Below are positions 23,860-35,989 of a DNA stretch of 64,000 nt, in pieces; positions within the stretch are counted from its first letter, which is position 1, and each line of letters opens with the position of its first letter. A program made the position numbers and the translations under genes. The stretch spans positions 7,716-71,715 of the forward strand of contig JAQFVV010006840.1 of NCBI GenBank assembly GCA_028023455.1. The letters run 5' to 3'. The notes under the pieces are model-generated. The model was not told where the DNA came from. It made no database searches and worked only from the letters and a program-made list of their open reading frames with translations. Source of the DNA: Epiperipatus broadwayi (taxonomy: Eukaryota > Onychophora > Udeonychophora > Euonychophora > Peripatidae).

Positions 23860-24390
23860 TCTACCTAAGTTTAATCCAGTTGTTCTTATCCCCTAATTCT
23901 GTTCTCCGCACCAACAAATCTTATTTAATCATTACATAATGTAATTTTCTATACTTTTTATAATCTCTTAGAATCCAATCTAAAACTTATAAATGACCAT
24001 ATAATTCTTCTTTTCTGGAAATATATTCATCCCATCAGTACTTCAATCTCTTAATTCCTTCAAAAATGTTAGTGGTAACTAATTATTCTGTCATCTATAA
24101 ATCTCATTCATGATTTATTCTTATATATCTCTCAATACTTTGTTAAACAGTCTGAAGTCTCCGTATTTCTTTCTAGTTAAGTGTCCAAGTATTAGATCCA
24201 TAAATTTGAACTGGTAAAACATTTTTGTTAAAAATCCTTTATTTTTAAATACATGCATATATTTTCTTTAAATATTATTTTTACTAAAGGTACTCCATTC
24301 AAGCTTAATTATATGATTAATTTCAGCCATTAAATTTCTATCTATATTAATAATCTAAGAAATTTATATCTGTTAACTTCTAATACATAC
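23860..24390 (-). pseudogene. LINE reverse transcriptase C-terminal remnant
   Basis: On the minus strand the frame around 24130-24215 reads VLPVQIYGSNTWTLN, the YGSxTWTL box that follows the thumb region in many animal LINEs. Further down are KEIRRLQT and IFEGIKRLKYW. Multiple stops interrupt, so it is dead. The 3' part near 23870-23900 (complement of TCTAGGTCTACCTAAGTTTAA) matches the 3' ends at 10.6 and 47.9 kb, so these belong to related LINE copies. Confidence 0.65.
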
Positions 24391-26845
24391 TAAGGAAACT
24401 GAAAGCAAATTTTGATCTTAAACACAACTAGACTATCTGTAGAAGCTTAACTGCAAATGTTGCTTTAAAAAAAAACAACACTTCAATGAATTAATTAATA
24501 CCATGAATTTTGTTAGAATTAAATAAACTAAAATAAACTTAAAATAGTAAATACATTAGGATAATGTCTAAACAGTTTTTTTAAACCTACAAAGCAAAAG
24601 TTACATAGCCATACTTTAATTTTTTCAAAATGCCAAATATTAATCAATCCCATTTGTATGTTGCCATAATGGCCATTCCAATATCCTGTTTTGAAATTTG
24701 AAATAAGTTTTGTTATTTTTAATTAGAGATTTTTCAAAAATAGCATGTCAAGTTCTAGAGATCCAGAGTAGATTTCAGCAATTGACAGTTTTTCATCTTC
24801 TCTACTTGTTCATCATAATGATATTCCTTACAATTCTATTAAAACAAGAGCCAAGACTGATTGTAGCTTGATTAAAATATGAATCAAGAATCCTTTCTAG
24901 AAAAAACTAATCCTATAAGTTTTTCCTTCTTGATTACACTTTGATCTTGTTTTTAACATCTTTGATCTTGTTTTTCACAGGTTTTAATAATCTAGTTTTT
25001 AACAGTTTTAATATTATACTTTTGACACTTTTATGATAGGATTTTATTTTAATTACAAAAATTTCAAAATCACTTTCATTATTTAATTGATTGAACTTGC
25101 AAAACACTATGATTATTAAATTGTCTATTTTTTGTTTTATTTTTGAATCTCAGATGTAAACAGATATCTTTTTAAATTTAATTATTTCAAATCTATTGCT
25201 TAATTTGATTGTTGTGCAATATAATTCATACATTCTTTGATAAGAGAAAGTTTTAACATAATTTAAAAGTTTCTTTTAAATTTAAAAGTTTTTAACAAAA
25301 ACCTATTACATTATTTAATATTATTTTACAATGTAGTATTTAATAATTTTAAAATCTAAATATATGTATTAGTAAAAGCATTTTGAACTGCTATTTTAAT
25401 AATCCTTACATCTTTAAACCAAACTCACAAACATGTGGAAGATCCTATGGTGAGAGTGAAATGAATAAGTAATCATTCATACATATATGTATGTGTGTGC
25501 ATTCCATCAATTATCTTTCAAAAAAGCAATCCATATATTAATCCAAACCACCATACTTTAATGCTTTTGTTTTAGGTCATACATTTTAAGTACTTAAAGC
25601 TATTTTTTCCAAAAATCATTATCTTCTTTTGTTTTCTACCTTTCATTATATCTTTTCAGGTTTTTTTAACAAATCTTTTATAACTTTTATGCTTCTAAGT
25701 ACATGACCAATTCATTATTTTTCTCCATAATTTAGTTAAAAATCCATTTTTACCATTTATTATTTTCAACAATTCTACATTTCTAATATTTTATCAATTG
25801 ATTCCCCTCACCCCACAAACAAATCTCTAAAACATTCAATTGTGCCAGTCAGATGATGTATGTTGGTTTAACTCATTTCGAATACTAGGTGAAAGTACCT
25901 CGAGACAACCCATACATGAGATATTAAATCAAGAATACTATGACCTCTGCCTCTTCACCTATTACTGAGTCTAATTACGAACCAACAACATTATCTGAGA
26001 CATACATAAATCATTTGCTCACCCAGCCCAAACTTAGCCTCAGGGGAGAGACCTAGACAAGAATACTTATGGAACTAAATAGTTAAATGTGCATAAAAGT
26101 ACCTACAAAAAAATGTGTTTTGCGTGCCTGGATCATTGGAAAAGTAAAATAAAGCATTAAAAGAAAATGAGAAAAATCAAGCTTTTTAGTTAAATAATAT
26201 ATTTAATTAATGACTTTTAAAATATTAATAATGTTTTAATGGCCTCCGCTATTCCCCTGAATTAATGAAAAACTAATTAGACAATAAAAACAGATAGTAA
26301 CAATATAATATTTTTGCAGTCTAAGTCTTTTCTTCCCAATTTTAATAAAATTGCCAACTCGACTCTCCTCGATAAAGGACAATAAAAAAAAATCTTTCGC
26401 AAAGCATTTTCTAATTGCTTTACGCTAAAAACAGTTTAAAATTATTTAAGATGTATATAGCTAAATAAGATATATGTAATGAGTTAATGGCGGACAAAAG
26501 AGGCATTATCGAGGAGATCAAGTTGGCAAACAAAGGAAACTTACTCGTATTCAATTTACAAACTTAAATGGCATTGGAAAGATATTTTAATGAAAAATTA
26601 GCCTCTAACTTACACCGCAATGGACTACGAAATATTGATAACATGTTAGCAAAGAGGAATAGCGCAGGAAAAGGGTTAAATATAAATAGATAGATGATCA
26701 CACAAAATATATATATCTAAGATTAGTCTAATAGAAATAGTTACGTTACAAAATATATAATTAAATAACACAATTCAGAAATGTACTACAATAATGCAAT
26801 TTAGAAAGGTATGATCAAAAAAAAAGGTGGAATGGTAAATAGTTC
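24391..26845. other. Long stretch without recognised gene
   Basis: AT-rich throughout. A slightly less AT-rich island at about 25840-26150 (ACCTCGAGACAACCC, TCAGGGGAGAGACC) has no open frame or known motif; it could be an old repeat fragment. Nothing else is seen. Confidence 0.5.
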
Positions 26846-27166
26846 ATGAGGAGAGATACTACTACTGTCCTGGTTCCTTGGTCCTGTTCCCACGGTGTTT
26901 GTGGCTTGATCTGTCCATCAATAGGTATTTGTCCGGACAAGGAAAAATGGAAATACATAGCATTCTTTCACAAAGAGTCCCACAGACAAGTCACAGAGTA
27001 CAGATTAATATTGGTTGGATACTACGGCATTTTGATGGTTTTAGGAACCCTGGCAGCAGACAAGCCATTTTACTTAACCGCCAAACATAATCAAATCCAT
27101 CAAATTCATATGACTTCTAACTGGTCGCATGTTGAACTGATACGTGGTTTTGAGAACGACAGTTGA
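26846..27166 (+). CDS. Orphan ORF of 106 codons, uncertain
   Basis: Open frame with a balanced composition unlike the surrounding AT-rich chance frames: Cys/Pro-rich start (SCSHGVCGLICPSIGICPD), then KWKYIAFFHKESHRQV. A second frame is open over the same DNA (26878-27090), so the openness partly reflects the local base composition. It is followed by degenerate repeats of CAAAGAGAAATCTGA. I recognise no domain. It may be a fragment of a retroelement or nothing. Confidence 0.2.
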   Translation: MRRDTTTVLVPWSCSHGVCGLICPSIGICPDKEKWKYIAFFHKESHRQVTEYRLILVGYYGILMVLGTLAADKPFYLTAKHNQIHQIHMTSNWSHVELIRGFENDS

Positions 27167-27375
27167 ATAGCTTTTTGGAGCAAAATCTAAATGAGAAGCA
27201 AAATCTGAGAAAACTGAATGAGTTCTTTCAAAGAGAAATCTGAAAAAGCAACCAGAGAAATCTCAATGAATTCTCCAAAGACAAATCTGACTGAAAAGCA
27301 TGCACAAGAAAAATTTGAAAGAATTCTTCAAAGAGAAATCTGACTGACAGCAAGCAGGGGAAATCTCTAATAGGA
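27165..27375 (+). repeat. Irregular short repeats of AAGAGAAATCTGA type
   Basis: The motif AAATCTGA recurs about six times with variable spacing, several times as CAAAGAGAAATCTGA preceded by AATTCTTC or GTTCTTT. It is a decayed minisatellite. Confidence 0.55.
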
Positions 27376-27915
27376 AAAAAGCCAAGTCTTTTATTCTTTT
27401 TCCTATTTATACCTTTTTTTCTAAGCTACCTTCTATTGTTTTGTGTATGATCTTAGATCTTGATACCCCCCCCTTGCTCCTTTGTTTTCTAAAAATAACT
27501 TTTACTTTTTTATTCTAACTTTCTTTCTTTAAACTTTGAATTTTTATTAATTAAAAAAGGCCATCTTTAATTTTCCTTGAATGGGCTAACTAATTAAAAA
27601 CATACATTCCTTTAGAAAATGTTGGAAGGCTTATCTCAAAATAAAATCATACGCCATATTTTAACAAGATTTCAAAAAGAAAAATATATTATTTTTTTAA
27701 TAAAATAAGCATTTTATTTCAGCAGAATCTTGCATTAACTCATATATATACGCTTAACGTATATATATGTTTGATTAAAAGGTTTTACAAGTAAATTTTT
27801 AAGCAGCAGTTTAATGTTAGAATGGAATTTATTTAAAAAGAAATATTTAAATGCAAATACACATTTAATAAATGTAATTAATTTTAGCTTTAATGCAAAA
27901 CCCTGCTAATATTGA
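27376..27915. other. AT-rich DNA with one TA-type palindrome
   Basis: CATATATATACG and its complement CGTATATATATG flank CTTAA near 27741-27769. No gene. Confidence 0.5.
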
Positions 27916-27919
27916 GCTA

Positions 27920-28003
27920 TAAACTTAATTTAGGTTTACAATACTAATTAAGTTTATAGGAGGCCGTGAAGCATGGATCGGACTTCTGGATCCATTGCTT
28001 CAC
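27920..28003. repeat. Two adjacent hairpins
   Basis: Hairpin 1: TAAACTTAATT (27920-27930) with AATTAAGTTTA (27946-27956), 11 pairs. Hairpin 2: GTGAAGCA then TGGATC (from 27966) with GATCCA then TGCTTCAC (to 28003), 14 pairs with one bulge and a loop around GGACTTCT. The second stands out for its G+C in this AT-rich setting. Confidence 0.65.
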
Positions 28004-29317
28004 AATACTATATTGTTTTTTTATTATTAATTGTTCATATTTCTACTGTTTATAAAAAATATTTTAAACAATTTTTTTTCATAGCTGCAATTTCAAGAAT
28101 CAATTGAACACTTGCTTAACCTCATTAAAATTCTTATTCTAATTACTCTATCTCTACATTAACATTAATTATTCAACTTTCTAATTATTTTAAAGCACAA
28201 TATTCTCTATTTCTTACTATCCAATACTTACTTTCATCACTTTTATTAGCATTTATTTCATGTGTGGCTTCAAATATGACGATTTAAGTGGCAAATCTCA
28301 TAAAATTCACCCTCTCATTCTTAATCCTAATTCCATCTTTATTATAAAAACAATATTAATATCGAAGCAATTTATTTACTTACAACACATTTTTATCTGA
28401 AAATCATAAGGTATCTCAATGTTGGAACTAATCTTCATATAAGGATTTTTCAAACTACCATACACAAATTTTAGTCAAAATTTTAATTAAAATGAGCACT
28501 CCACTGATAGATACACACTGGATCCATATTGAATTTTTTATTCTGATTTTTGGACAAAAATTAGATTTATTATTAAATTTCTGTTGCACATTGTCTGCAA
28601 AATATTACGGTGAATCTTTTTTTGGAAAGTATAAAACATTATCAATCTTTTTTTTTTTTTGCTATATTTAAAGACAAATTATCCTTACACCTTTAAGCAT
28701 AAATTTTAGTAAGGTCATTTGTAATAAAACATTATAAAGTAATATGACAACAAGGGAAAACTTTATGGGATGCATACATTTTTAGAAATTTTAAACACTC
28801 ATCCAGAATAATAATTTTCTTGTTTAGCTTTAATGCGTCCACATATTTCCAACCGTACATGGCTCACAATGACTATAAGCAGATTTTATAATGTAAATGC
28901 TACAATTGATATCTGATATTAAAAATTATATTATTTTATGACATAATTATGATTCCAAATTTGCTTTGCTTTTATTAATTGTAACGAGCACAGACGTTCG
29001 TTACATTGTTTTTTTATTTATTTATTAAACATGAAAGTAAATTAAAAAGTTCGCATTTAAAAATTTTCTTTAAGAATTAAAAATTGAAATTAAATATCAT
29101 CTTAAACTCTTATATATTAAATCGCACAGATAAAAAAAATTATTAAAATAAAACTGTATTAAAAATAGAAAAGGTATTTTAAAACAAAAACTTAAAAACA
29201 TTTAGAGATAAAAATATATCTTTGATTTGGAAAACAGGTTAATTAATCAGAAATGGAAATGATTGTTAATTAGTTAAATGTAAACCAGCCTTGGGCATTT
29301 AAATGTAAAAACATTGG
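28004..29317. other. AT-rich DNA, no gene seen
   Basis: A short inverted repeat GTAACGA/TCGTTAC lies near 28981-29004. Nothing else. Confidence 0.5.
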
Positions 29318-29752
29318 TCAGAGAGGAAAACAATAGAAACTTTTAGCAAATGAAATAAATCCATTGGGAAATCGGACCTCAACGAAAAGGATCATCGCAT
29401 CGATGACGTAATGTAAATGCAATCCTTCAAATGAATATAAAAGGACATGGTTGAAAATTATTAGGGACTGGATTATGATTATTACGATGTGAGAGATATG
29501 TGGTAGTGTGGAAGTGAAGAAGGGATTGAAACAGATGCACGATTCAATCCCTTCAGTTTTGCTAGGAAAGAAAGAGAAATGAACTATCGTTTTTCTACAT
29601 TGAGGACCAGTTAAAACAAAAACCTCCAGATGGATAAATAAATCGGCCAACAGAATATCAATCTTAGGATGGCGTGGGAATTCACGTTCATGGCAAGCAA
29701 CAGATAAAGAGGAACTGTTTAAAACCGTAAGAACTTTACAATTAATGAACAT
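29318..29752 (-). CDS. Orphan ORF of 144 codons, uncertain
   Basis: One of the longest uninterrupted frames outside the retroelements. The N-terminal half is mixed (ACHEREFPRHPKIDILLADL). The C-terminal half is hydrophobic (SHIVIIIIQSLIIFNHVLLY), which could be a membrane segment or merely the complement of AT-rich DNA. No known domain, no recognisable promoter or splice context. The region is richer in CpG than its surroundings. It may be a chance frame or an exon. Confidence 0.2.
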   Translation of the reverse strand: MFINCKVLTVLNSSSLSVACHEREFPRHPKIDILLADLFIHLEVFVLTGPQCRKTIVHFSFFPSKTEGIESCICFNPFFTSTLPHISHIVIIIIQSLIIFNHVLLYSFEGLHLHYVIDAMILFVEVRFPNGFISFAKSFYCFPL

Positions 29753-31215
29753 TACATTAAAAACTTTTTGTATTTAAAATAATTGCATTAGTTTCCTATC
29801 TGACTAAAGTAGTTAAAATGTTATTTGATGTATTTTTTATTTATTTGTGTAAAATCATTTCCATTTATTTAATTTTGTTCTTTAAGTTTATTTATGATTT
29901 CTGTTTTCCGATAAATTAAAATATATCAATGTTAAACTTAAGTCGGGCGTGAATGGCTGTATAGATTTGTAAAGTTATATTAGGGGAGGGTAATCTTGGG
30001 TTATTTGTTTCGTGGTTAAATTGGGTCAATGGATTGGATATATTGGTGTGATTAGTAGATGTAATATTGATTCGCTACGGGCAGAATCGCTTCATACGCC
30101 GCACACTTCCGTTTGCCTATGGAAGGAATTATAAGACGGAGAACGCAGTTCCTTTCTATGGAGTTTTTTTTTATTGTTCTTCTCGTTAGATAGATGTAAT
30201 ATTCCTATCTGATTGAGAGTCAATGTCTTTTTTTAATCTTTTTGTGCTGCCGTAATTTATTACGTTGAATACATCGATATATCAGATGAATTGATGCCGG
30301 TTGACTACGAATTTTAACCTAAGGTTAAATAGGGATAGAATGTTTATTTTCAGAAGCAAATCTATGTGGTCTATTCATACTTGACCCTAAATAAAAATGC
30401 ATTAAATTTAAGTTGTTTATAGATGCTTGCATGGATTGTTTATTGGTTAACTATGTTTTGCGTTTCCATATTTGATCAAAATATATAGACATTCGATAAA
30501 AAATGATACCTTACAGTGAGTATCTAAAATGTATTTATTCGGATGTCTTTTAAGTTATTGATGACAATGCAAGTATCTTACGGTGAATACTATTGGGTTA
30601 CGCATAAATTTCCCTCCGCAATTGTCAGTAATCAATAATTTTGTATTTTGATCGTTTATGTTTACTTTGAAATGTTTTTGACCGTGAAATCTATGTAACC
30701 GATCTATATTCAACATTATAAACAAGCTTTCATCAATTTATCTGTGCGAACTTAATTAAAAATGTAAAATTAGAATATAAAAGTAATTAAATGTAAATTA
30801 AAATCAAAAATCAAAGTTAAAAATAATGTTAAATGTTAAAATGTAAAACTAATACTAAAATAATTTTACATCTTATATATATGTGCATAAATAAATGTTT
30901 GTATGTTAATTACTGGCAGTGGCTTATTTTATTTATTTTTTAATGTTGAAATCTAATTAGATAAGATATTATATTATTTAATCTCTGCTATTCCACTGAG
31001 CTAGTGACATGGGCTAACGACCAGAACCAAAATATTTAAAAAAAAAAAAAAAATTTTTTTTTTGACTTACGTATCTGCCTACTTTATAAATTTTTCTAGG
31101 TTCAAAGGCCTAGATGGCGCCCGTAGTGCAGATTACGTTAGTCGCATTCTCCGGATCGTTACATAATATATGAATTTTTTCTACAGTACAGGTTTTTTCA
31201 TGCCTGCATTCTAAT
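29753..31215. other. Relatively CpG-containing stretch, no gene resolved
   Basis: GC-richer patches occur near 30070-30160 (CGCTACGGGCAGAATCGC, CACTTCCGTTTGCC) and 31100-31165 (AGATGGCGCCCGTAGTGC). An A16T10 run lies near 31040. These could be remnants of exons, promoters or older repeats. I found no ORF. Confidence 0.4.
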
Positions 31216-31345
31216 ATGTAATATATAGGGAGTTTGAACTCAGTCTTTCAAACGACCCTCAACTATCCACACTATCTCATACTGCTGACACACTTGATCA
31301 CACACATGTCGAAAATATAAATAATCGCCAATATACAAGTATTTT
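31216..31345 (-). repeat. Family B fragment
   Basis: TTTGAACTCAGTCTTTC with CACACTATCTCATACTGC, followed by AATAATCGCCAATATACAAG. It matches the outer arm and the 3' half of the family B hammerhead-like motif; the CTGATGA half is missing. Confidence 0.55.
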
Positions 31346-31606
31346 GTGCTATTTATTATAAGCATTATTTATAATCTGTATTTATATCTGTCTAAAAAAA
31401 GGTAAAAAAAAACTATAACCACAAAATCGCAAAACAAAATCTCTTCTGTTTAGAATATGATGTAACTGGTATTAGTTGATTGCTTAAGTACAGTCAGTTA
31501 TCATTATAAAGGAAATTTGTTTTTTTATTATAGTAAGCATTGTTTGCAATAAGTATTATCTAATATTTGAATACAAGTATAATGTATATACTTAAACTAG
31601 ATATAT
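31346..31606. other. AT-rich spacer
   Basis: No recognised feature. Confidence 0.4.
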
Positions 31607-31786
31607 TAAAAAGGGGATTTGAACACAGATTTTCAAGCTTTCTTCAGTAATCCATTCTATCTTATATAACCAATTCATATTTATCATTTATCTTTTTCAC
31701 ATGTACATGGTTATGTGCATCAATTATATAAGATAGAGTGGATGACTGAAGGGAGATTATAAGTCTGTGTTCAAATCCCCTTTAAT
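31607..31786. repeat. Foldback related to family B
   Basis: Arms of about 62 bases (31608-31672, 31722-31785) with ends AAAGGGGATTTGAACACAGA and inner ends ATTCTATCTTATATAA are inverted around a spacer. GAACACAGA plus CACTCTATCT resembles the family B ends (GAGCACAGACTT...CACTCTATCT), so it is probably a deleted derivative. Confidence 0.7.
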
Positions 31787-32688
31787 GAAATAAATATAAT
31801 ACTATATAAAATTAAAAAATAAATATACAGATTCCAAAAAATGGAAAAAAAACTTACTTAAATAGTATGAAAAGTTACAAAATCTCCAAAAAGTAGCATA
31901 GAACTTAGACTATGTGAACATAATTCAAACTAATTTGATTTTGGAAACATATTACATACTTAGAAAGATACTGAGAAAGACACGTGTTCAACTAAAAATT
32001 TATGAAATTAAGGCATATGAAAATTTCTTCCAGTATTACATACTGGTTGTAGCTGTTGAGGGTTAAATTAAAAATAAATTGTATATAAACTATGAGTAAC
32101 AAGACATACCATGTCAATGTGCTAAATTTAATTATATTATAAAATATTATTCACAGAGCATATTTATTGGTCAAAATTTCAGACCATGCTCAGTTGTGCA
32201 CTACTTCATATCTAATTACAAGATGTGATTAGAATTAGTGCCTGATTCATTATTTACAATACAGTTTTTCAGAGTGCAATGATCATATTTAGAATTTTTC
32301 TCATGACAAAAGAAAGATCGGGATTTCAAAATTTTATATTGATTGACAAATATGTTGCCTAATAAACAAATAAGTTTGAGTTTTCTCAAAGTAATTGGTG
32401 TAACAACAGATTCCTCATATGCAATACAATATATAATTTGATACTTATCAGCTATTCAACTTTTAGTAATATTTATAATCTATTTAAAGGTAGAGGAGAT
32501 CTGAATCCAATATTTAAATCTTTAGAAACAACTTTTTAAATTTTAACCATAATTTGGAAATTCAAAGCAATGTTATACCATTTCTTATAAAGTGTAATAT
32601 CATTTCATTTTAATTTGACTGTTTTTTCTAAAATAATTTTAAATATCTATACAACAAACTCCCATTACAACTTATATCTATTTAATAT
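31787..32688. other. AT-rich DNA, no gene seen
   Basis: No recognised feature. Confidence 0.5.
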
Positions 32689-32820
32689 AACTTTCAACAT
32701 TTTTTTTCTCATGTGTCGTAGCATCAGCCAGAAAGCAATCCCACTAACCTGGGACAACTGCTTATAAAGCAGCTGTTACTGACTTCTCGACCACCAATGA
32801 TTGACAACTTTCATATTTTA
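32689..32820 (-). mobile_element. tRNA-derived short retroposon (SINE-like)
   Basis: On the minus strand it starts TTGTCAATCATTGGTGG, has the anticodon-arm-like AGCTGCTTTATAAGCAG (five-pair stem with seven-base loop), then GTCCCAGGTTAG, and ends GACACATGAG plus a run of A. AACTTTCA occurs on both sides (32689 and 32806), a likely target-site duplication. Start, anticodon stem and A-tail match the element at 58.5 kb, so both belong to one family. The tRNA arms are too degraded for function. Confidence 0.6.
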
Positions 32821-33122
32821 CTTTCTATCTTTCTCAAGTTTACATAAATAAAAATTAAAAATCCTGAAAGCCTATATTTTAAAGGCATACACAATAATAA
32901 TATATACATAGCATATCCTTCTATTTAAAGGTTTTACAATCTTTTGTACTCAGATTAATCAAAATTTCTAAAAACATGTATATGTAAATATTATAGATAT
33001 AATTGTTGTCTTGAGAAAATTAGTATTATTTGTAGAAAATAAAAATAATAGGAAAAAATTAAAAAAGTCTGGGACATTGTAAATTCACAATAAGCTTTAG
33101 GGCGGAGATTTAAAATATCTCA
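32821..33122. other. AT-rich DNA, no gene seen
   Basis: No recognised feature. Confidence 0.4.
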
Positions 33123-33124
33123 TA

Positions 33125-34512
33125 CACCCGGGTCTCATTTTATACGGATTTATTTAAGGCGATTTTTAAGTTATGAGATTCATGTTTGTTCTTAATATCT
33201 TTGTATGCGGTTTTCTTTTATGTGATAAAAATTATTAGATCAAAAGTCAAGCTCCGATAATGCACTATTACTTTAAATATTATAAATTTCAGGCACTCAC
33301 ATCATATTTAAAGTATTTGCGCATTATCGGAGTTCAAGTTCGACTTCAATCTAATAATTTCAATATTTTCAGCACTTTATAATAGTACTGTAACAGATTT
33401 TATGCAATAAAGAAGTTCATAATTCACTTAAAATCAGGATTTCCCCATTTTATATACACACATTAAATTTTACAAGATTATAATGTAAATCTGTTCAAAT
33501 GTTATAGATGCCTACACTATGTATGTTGTTGTTTTTGCATTTTAAATCACGTTCTATTTTTGTTTTTTTAAAAAAGAGTATTTAGTGTCTGCAAGTAATA
33601 AATTTTACAAGACTATAATGTAAATCTGTTTAAACGTTATAGATGAAAAATACTATGTATGTCGTTTTTTGCATTTTAAATCACTTTCTATTTTTGCTTT
33701 TTATAAAAAGAGTACCTAATCAATTAATCATTTAGTATCGGCAAGTTTATTGTTAAAAGGTGAGTAACAGTGGTGGACACAATTAAATTTGACAAAATCT
33801 GATTTTTAATTGTAATCAACAATTTCTTAACGTGATCTGAAATTAATGTGATGTGAAACTAATGTGATGTGAAACGATGAAATTTGATTTTTAAACGGAA
33901 TTGAAAATTAAAAAATTAAAGACAAAAATAAGAATTTAATTTTTAATTGTTAGTTTTAATTAAATTTTGCCCAACAGTGGTGAGTAAACTTTTAGTTTAC
34001 CTTCTAATGGAGAAGAAAAAACATCCAAGAAAATGAATTTCTTTGGAAACAAAAATATCAATTTTAGATCGTTTAGTGAAATGGGAAGGATCAACAGCGA
34101 TTGGAAAACGTTTTAGTTGTATTTCCTTTTGACTTCGGTTAAGGAGAAGCTATAATACCTCACATCACAACACATTATGATGAATCTGATGCCTCAAATA
34201 GCGATAATGATTAAAATACCGTACATGTATGAAAAAAATGTAAATTATGCATGAAAATATATTGTTTTAAATAAAATTAAATACAGTAGTTAATAAAAAA
34301 AAGTAAAAAGTTTGTCTTGTATCAATTTTTTTCAAATTTTAAATTTTTATTAGTCATTTTATTTTCTTATTTATGTTGCTTTGCTTTTATGCAATTTTTG
34401 GAAAATAACAGTATCCCCCATTTTTCAAGGTAAGTTAAGTCTATTTTTGTGCGATTTATTTTGTGTGCATTTTCTGAGAAACCTATCTACCGCATAAAAC
34501 AAGACCCAGGTG
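33125..34512 (+). mobile_element. TIR DNA transposon, TA target site, copy 1
   Basis: The left end CACCCGGGTCTCATTTTATA and right end (read inward) CACCTGGGTCTTGTTTTATG form imperfect terminal inverted repeats. Both are flanked by TA (33123-33124 and 34513-34514), the target duplication of Tc1/mariner/pogo elements. Internally there is a foldback built on CTCCGATAATGCACTATTAC (about 33251 and 33345 inverted). A diverged tandem duplication occupies 33463-33597 and 33598-33745. Near the 3' end lies a possible transposase tail (34173-34214). The second copy is at 40547-41593. Assignment to pogo/Tigger is inference. Confidence 0.75.
34173..34214 (+). pseudogene. Possible transposase C-terminal tail
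   Basis: The frame ends HYDESDASNSDND and then TAA, an acidic Ser/Asp-rich tail like those that end some DDE transposases. It lies about 300 bases from the right terminal repeat. Upstream the frame is broken within 40 codons and no catalytic DDE residues are visible. Short and tentative. Confidence 0.25.
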
Positions 34513-34514
34513 TA

Positions 34515-35989
34515 TAGAAAATGCCTATTTTCTCTGTTATCTGTTTGGTGAATGAATGAATATTTGTCCAATGTCATGTGTCAAATTCATGAGCATATTT
34601 TTCAATAAAAAATGTTCCACATTATAATGTTGTCAAGTTCACATATCAAATATAACAGGTAACCAGGAAATTTCTCACATTTATTTAAAATCTTTTGTTT
34701 AATTTACATTAAATCTTTAAAAAAATGTTAAAGCACCCAATTTAAAAAAAATATTACTAGAAAAAACAGAACTGAAAGCTGGAGGAAATAACACAGTCAA
34801 ATCCATGAGCAGTCAATATTTCAGCATTGAACTAGCTTCATCTCACATGTTTGGTGACTCCCAGTAGAGCACCCAAGACCACTGGAACTGAATAGCTAGC
34901 TCAGCTACTGTTTTTATACTTTAGGGTAAAAGTTTGTAGCCAGTTGAAGAAACAGCCACAAACACTGATTCATAATTTGATCCTTGCTTTCATGGTCTGT
35001 CATCCTTCTAATATAGTTTAGATGAATGACATACTCAGCAATGATTAATAAAAAAAATATATATTTACATTAGATTTAAAAAAAAAATTGTTAAAGCAAT
35101 CGATTAAAAACTATTACACATATTTGATTTAATAATATGTAACATGAAAAATTTTAAATGAAAGAAGTAATGATGTGACATCAAATTAAACATATCAAGA
35201 CAATCGTCTTTCAAAAGGACAGGTGTATCTGGCAGATATTATAAAGTTTAATGCTTCTTACTATCACTCTTTCTAAATATTAAGCTTGAAGTTGCAACAC
35301 ATTGTTTTCACTCTTTATTGGTGCCTTCTTGTATTTAACCATAATATTATTGTTTTATTACATTCTTATAGAAATGATTTAAAATTCCCTTACTATATTT
35401 TTATTAAAAAATAATAATTATTAAATATGTCTTAAATTTTAACAAAGTTTAAATATATGTAAATAAGTTCTTTATATATTTATCTTTAGAATTATCATTG
35501 CCTTCTACTTTACCACTTTTACTAATAATATTACTGTTTGTATTGTTTAAATAAATGATCTTTCCCATACCAGAATGTATTCAGAATTTACATCATTTTT
35601 ACAGTTAAATTATAATAAAAAAAATATAAATTTAGTAAGTAAATTTTGAGACTGGGTATGATTTTTCTTTAGTTACATATATAAAAAATAAATATTAAGT
35701 CAGAGTTTAAATATATTTATTAAATTATTAGCACAAGTATACTTTAAATGTTTTCATATCATATTTATGGTTATTCTGCTGAATGAATCCATTTTTTGCT
35801 GATTTGATTAATATTTGTTCTCTGTTTTATCATGTATTTATTTTTTGTAATGAACTATACCTCTTTGATTTTATGTTTTTGATTGTTTTGCTCTTTGCAC
35901 ATTGACTTAATACAACTTGCATCGATAATATGATCATGTTCTCTTTTGTCAATGTAAAAGGCCAAAAGACCATTGTATTGGTGGGCACC
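34515..35989. repeat. AT-rich DNA with dispersed repeat D
   Basis: 34550-34750 (TTTGTCCAATGTCATGTGTC, AATATAACAGGTAACCAGG, TTTAATTTACATTAAATC) resembles 55695-55965 and, in part, 56395-56500. A shorter piece is at 35060-35115. No coding capacity. The rest shows nothing recognisable. Confidence 0.5.
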
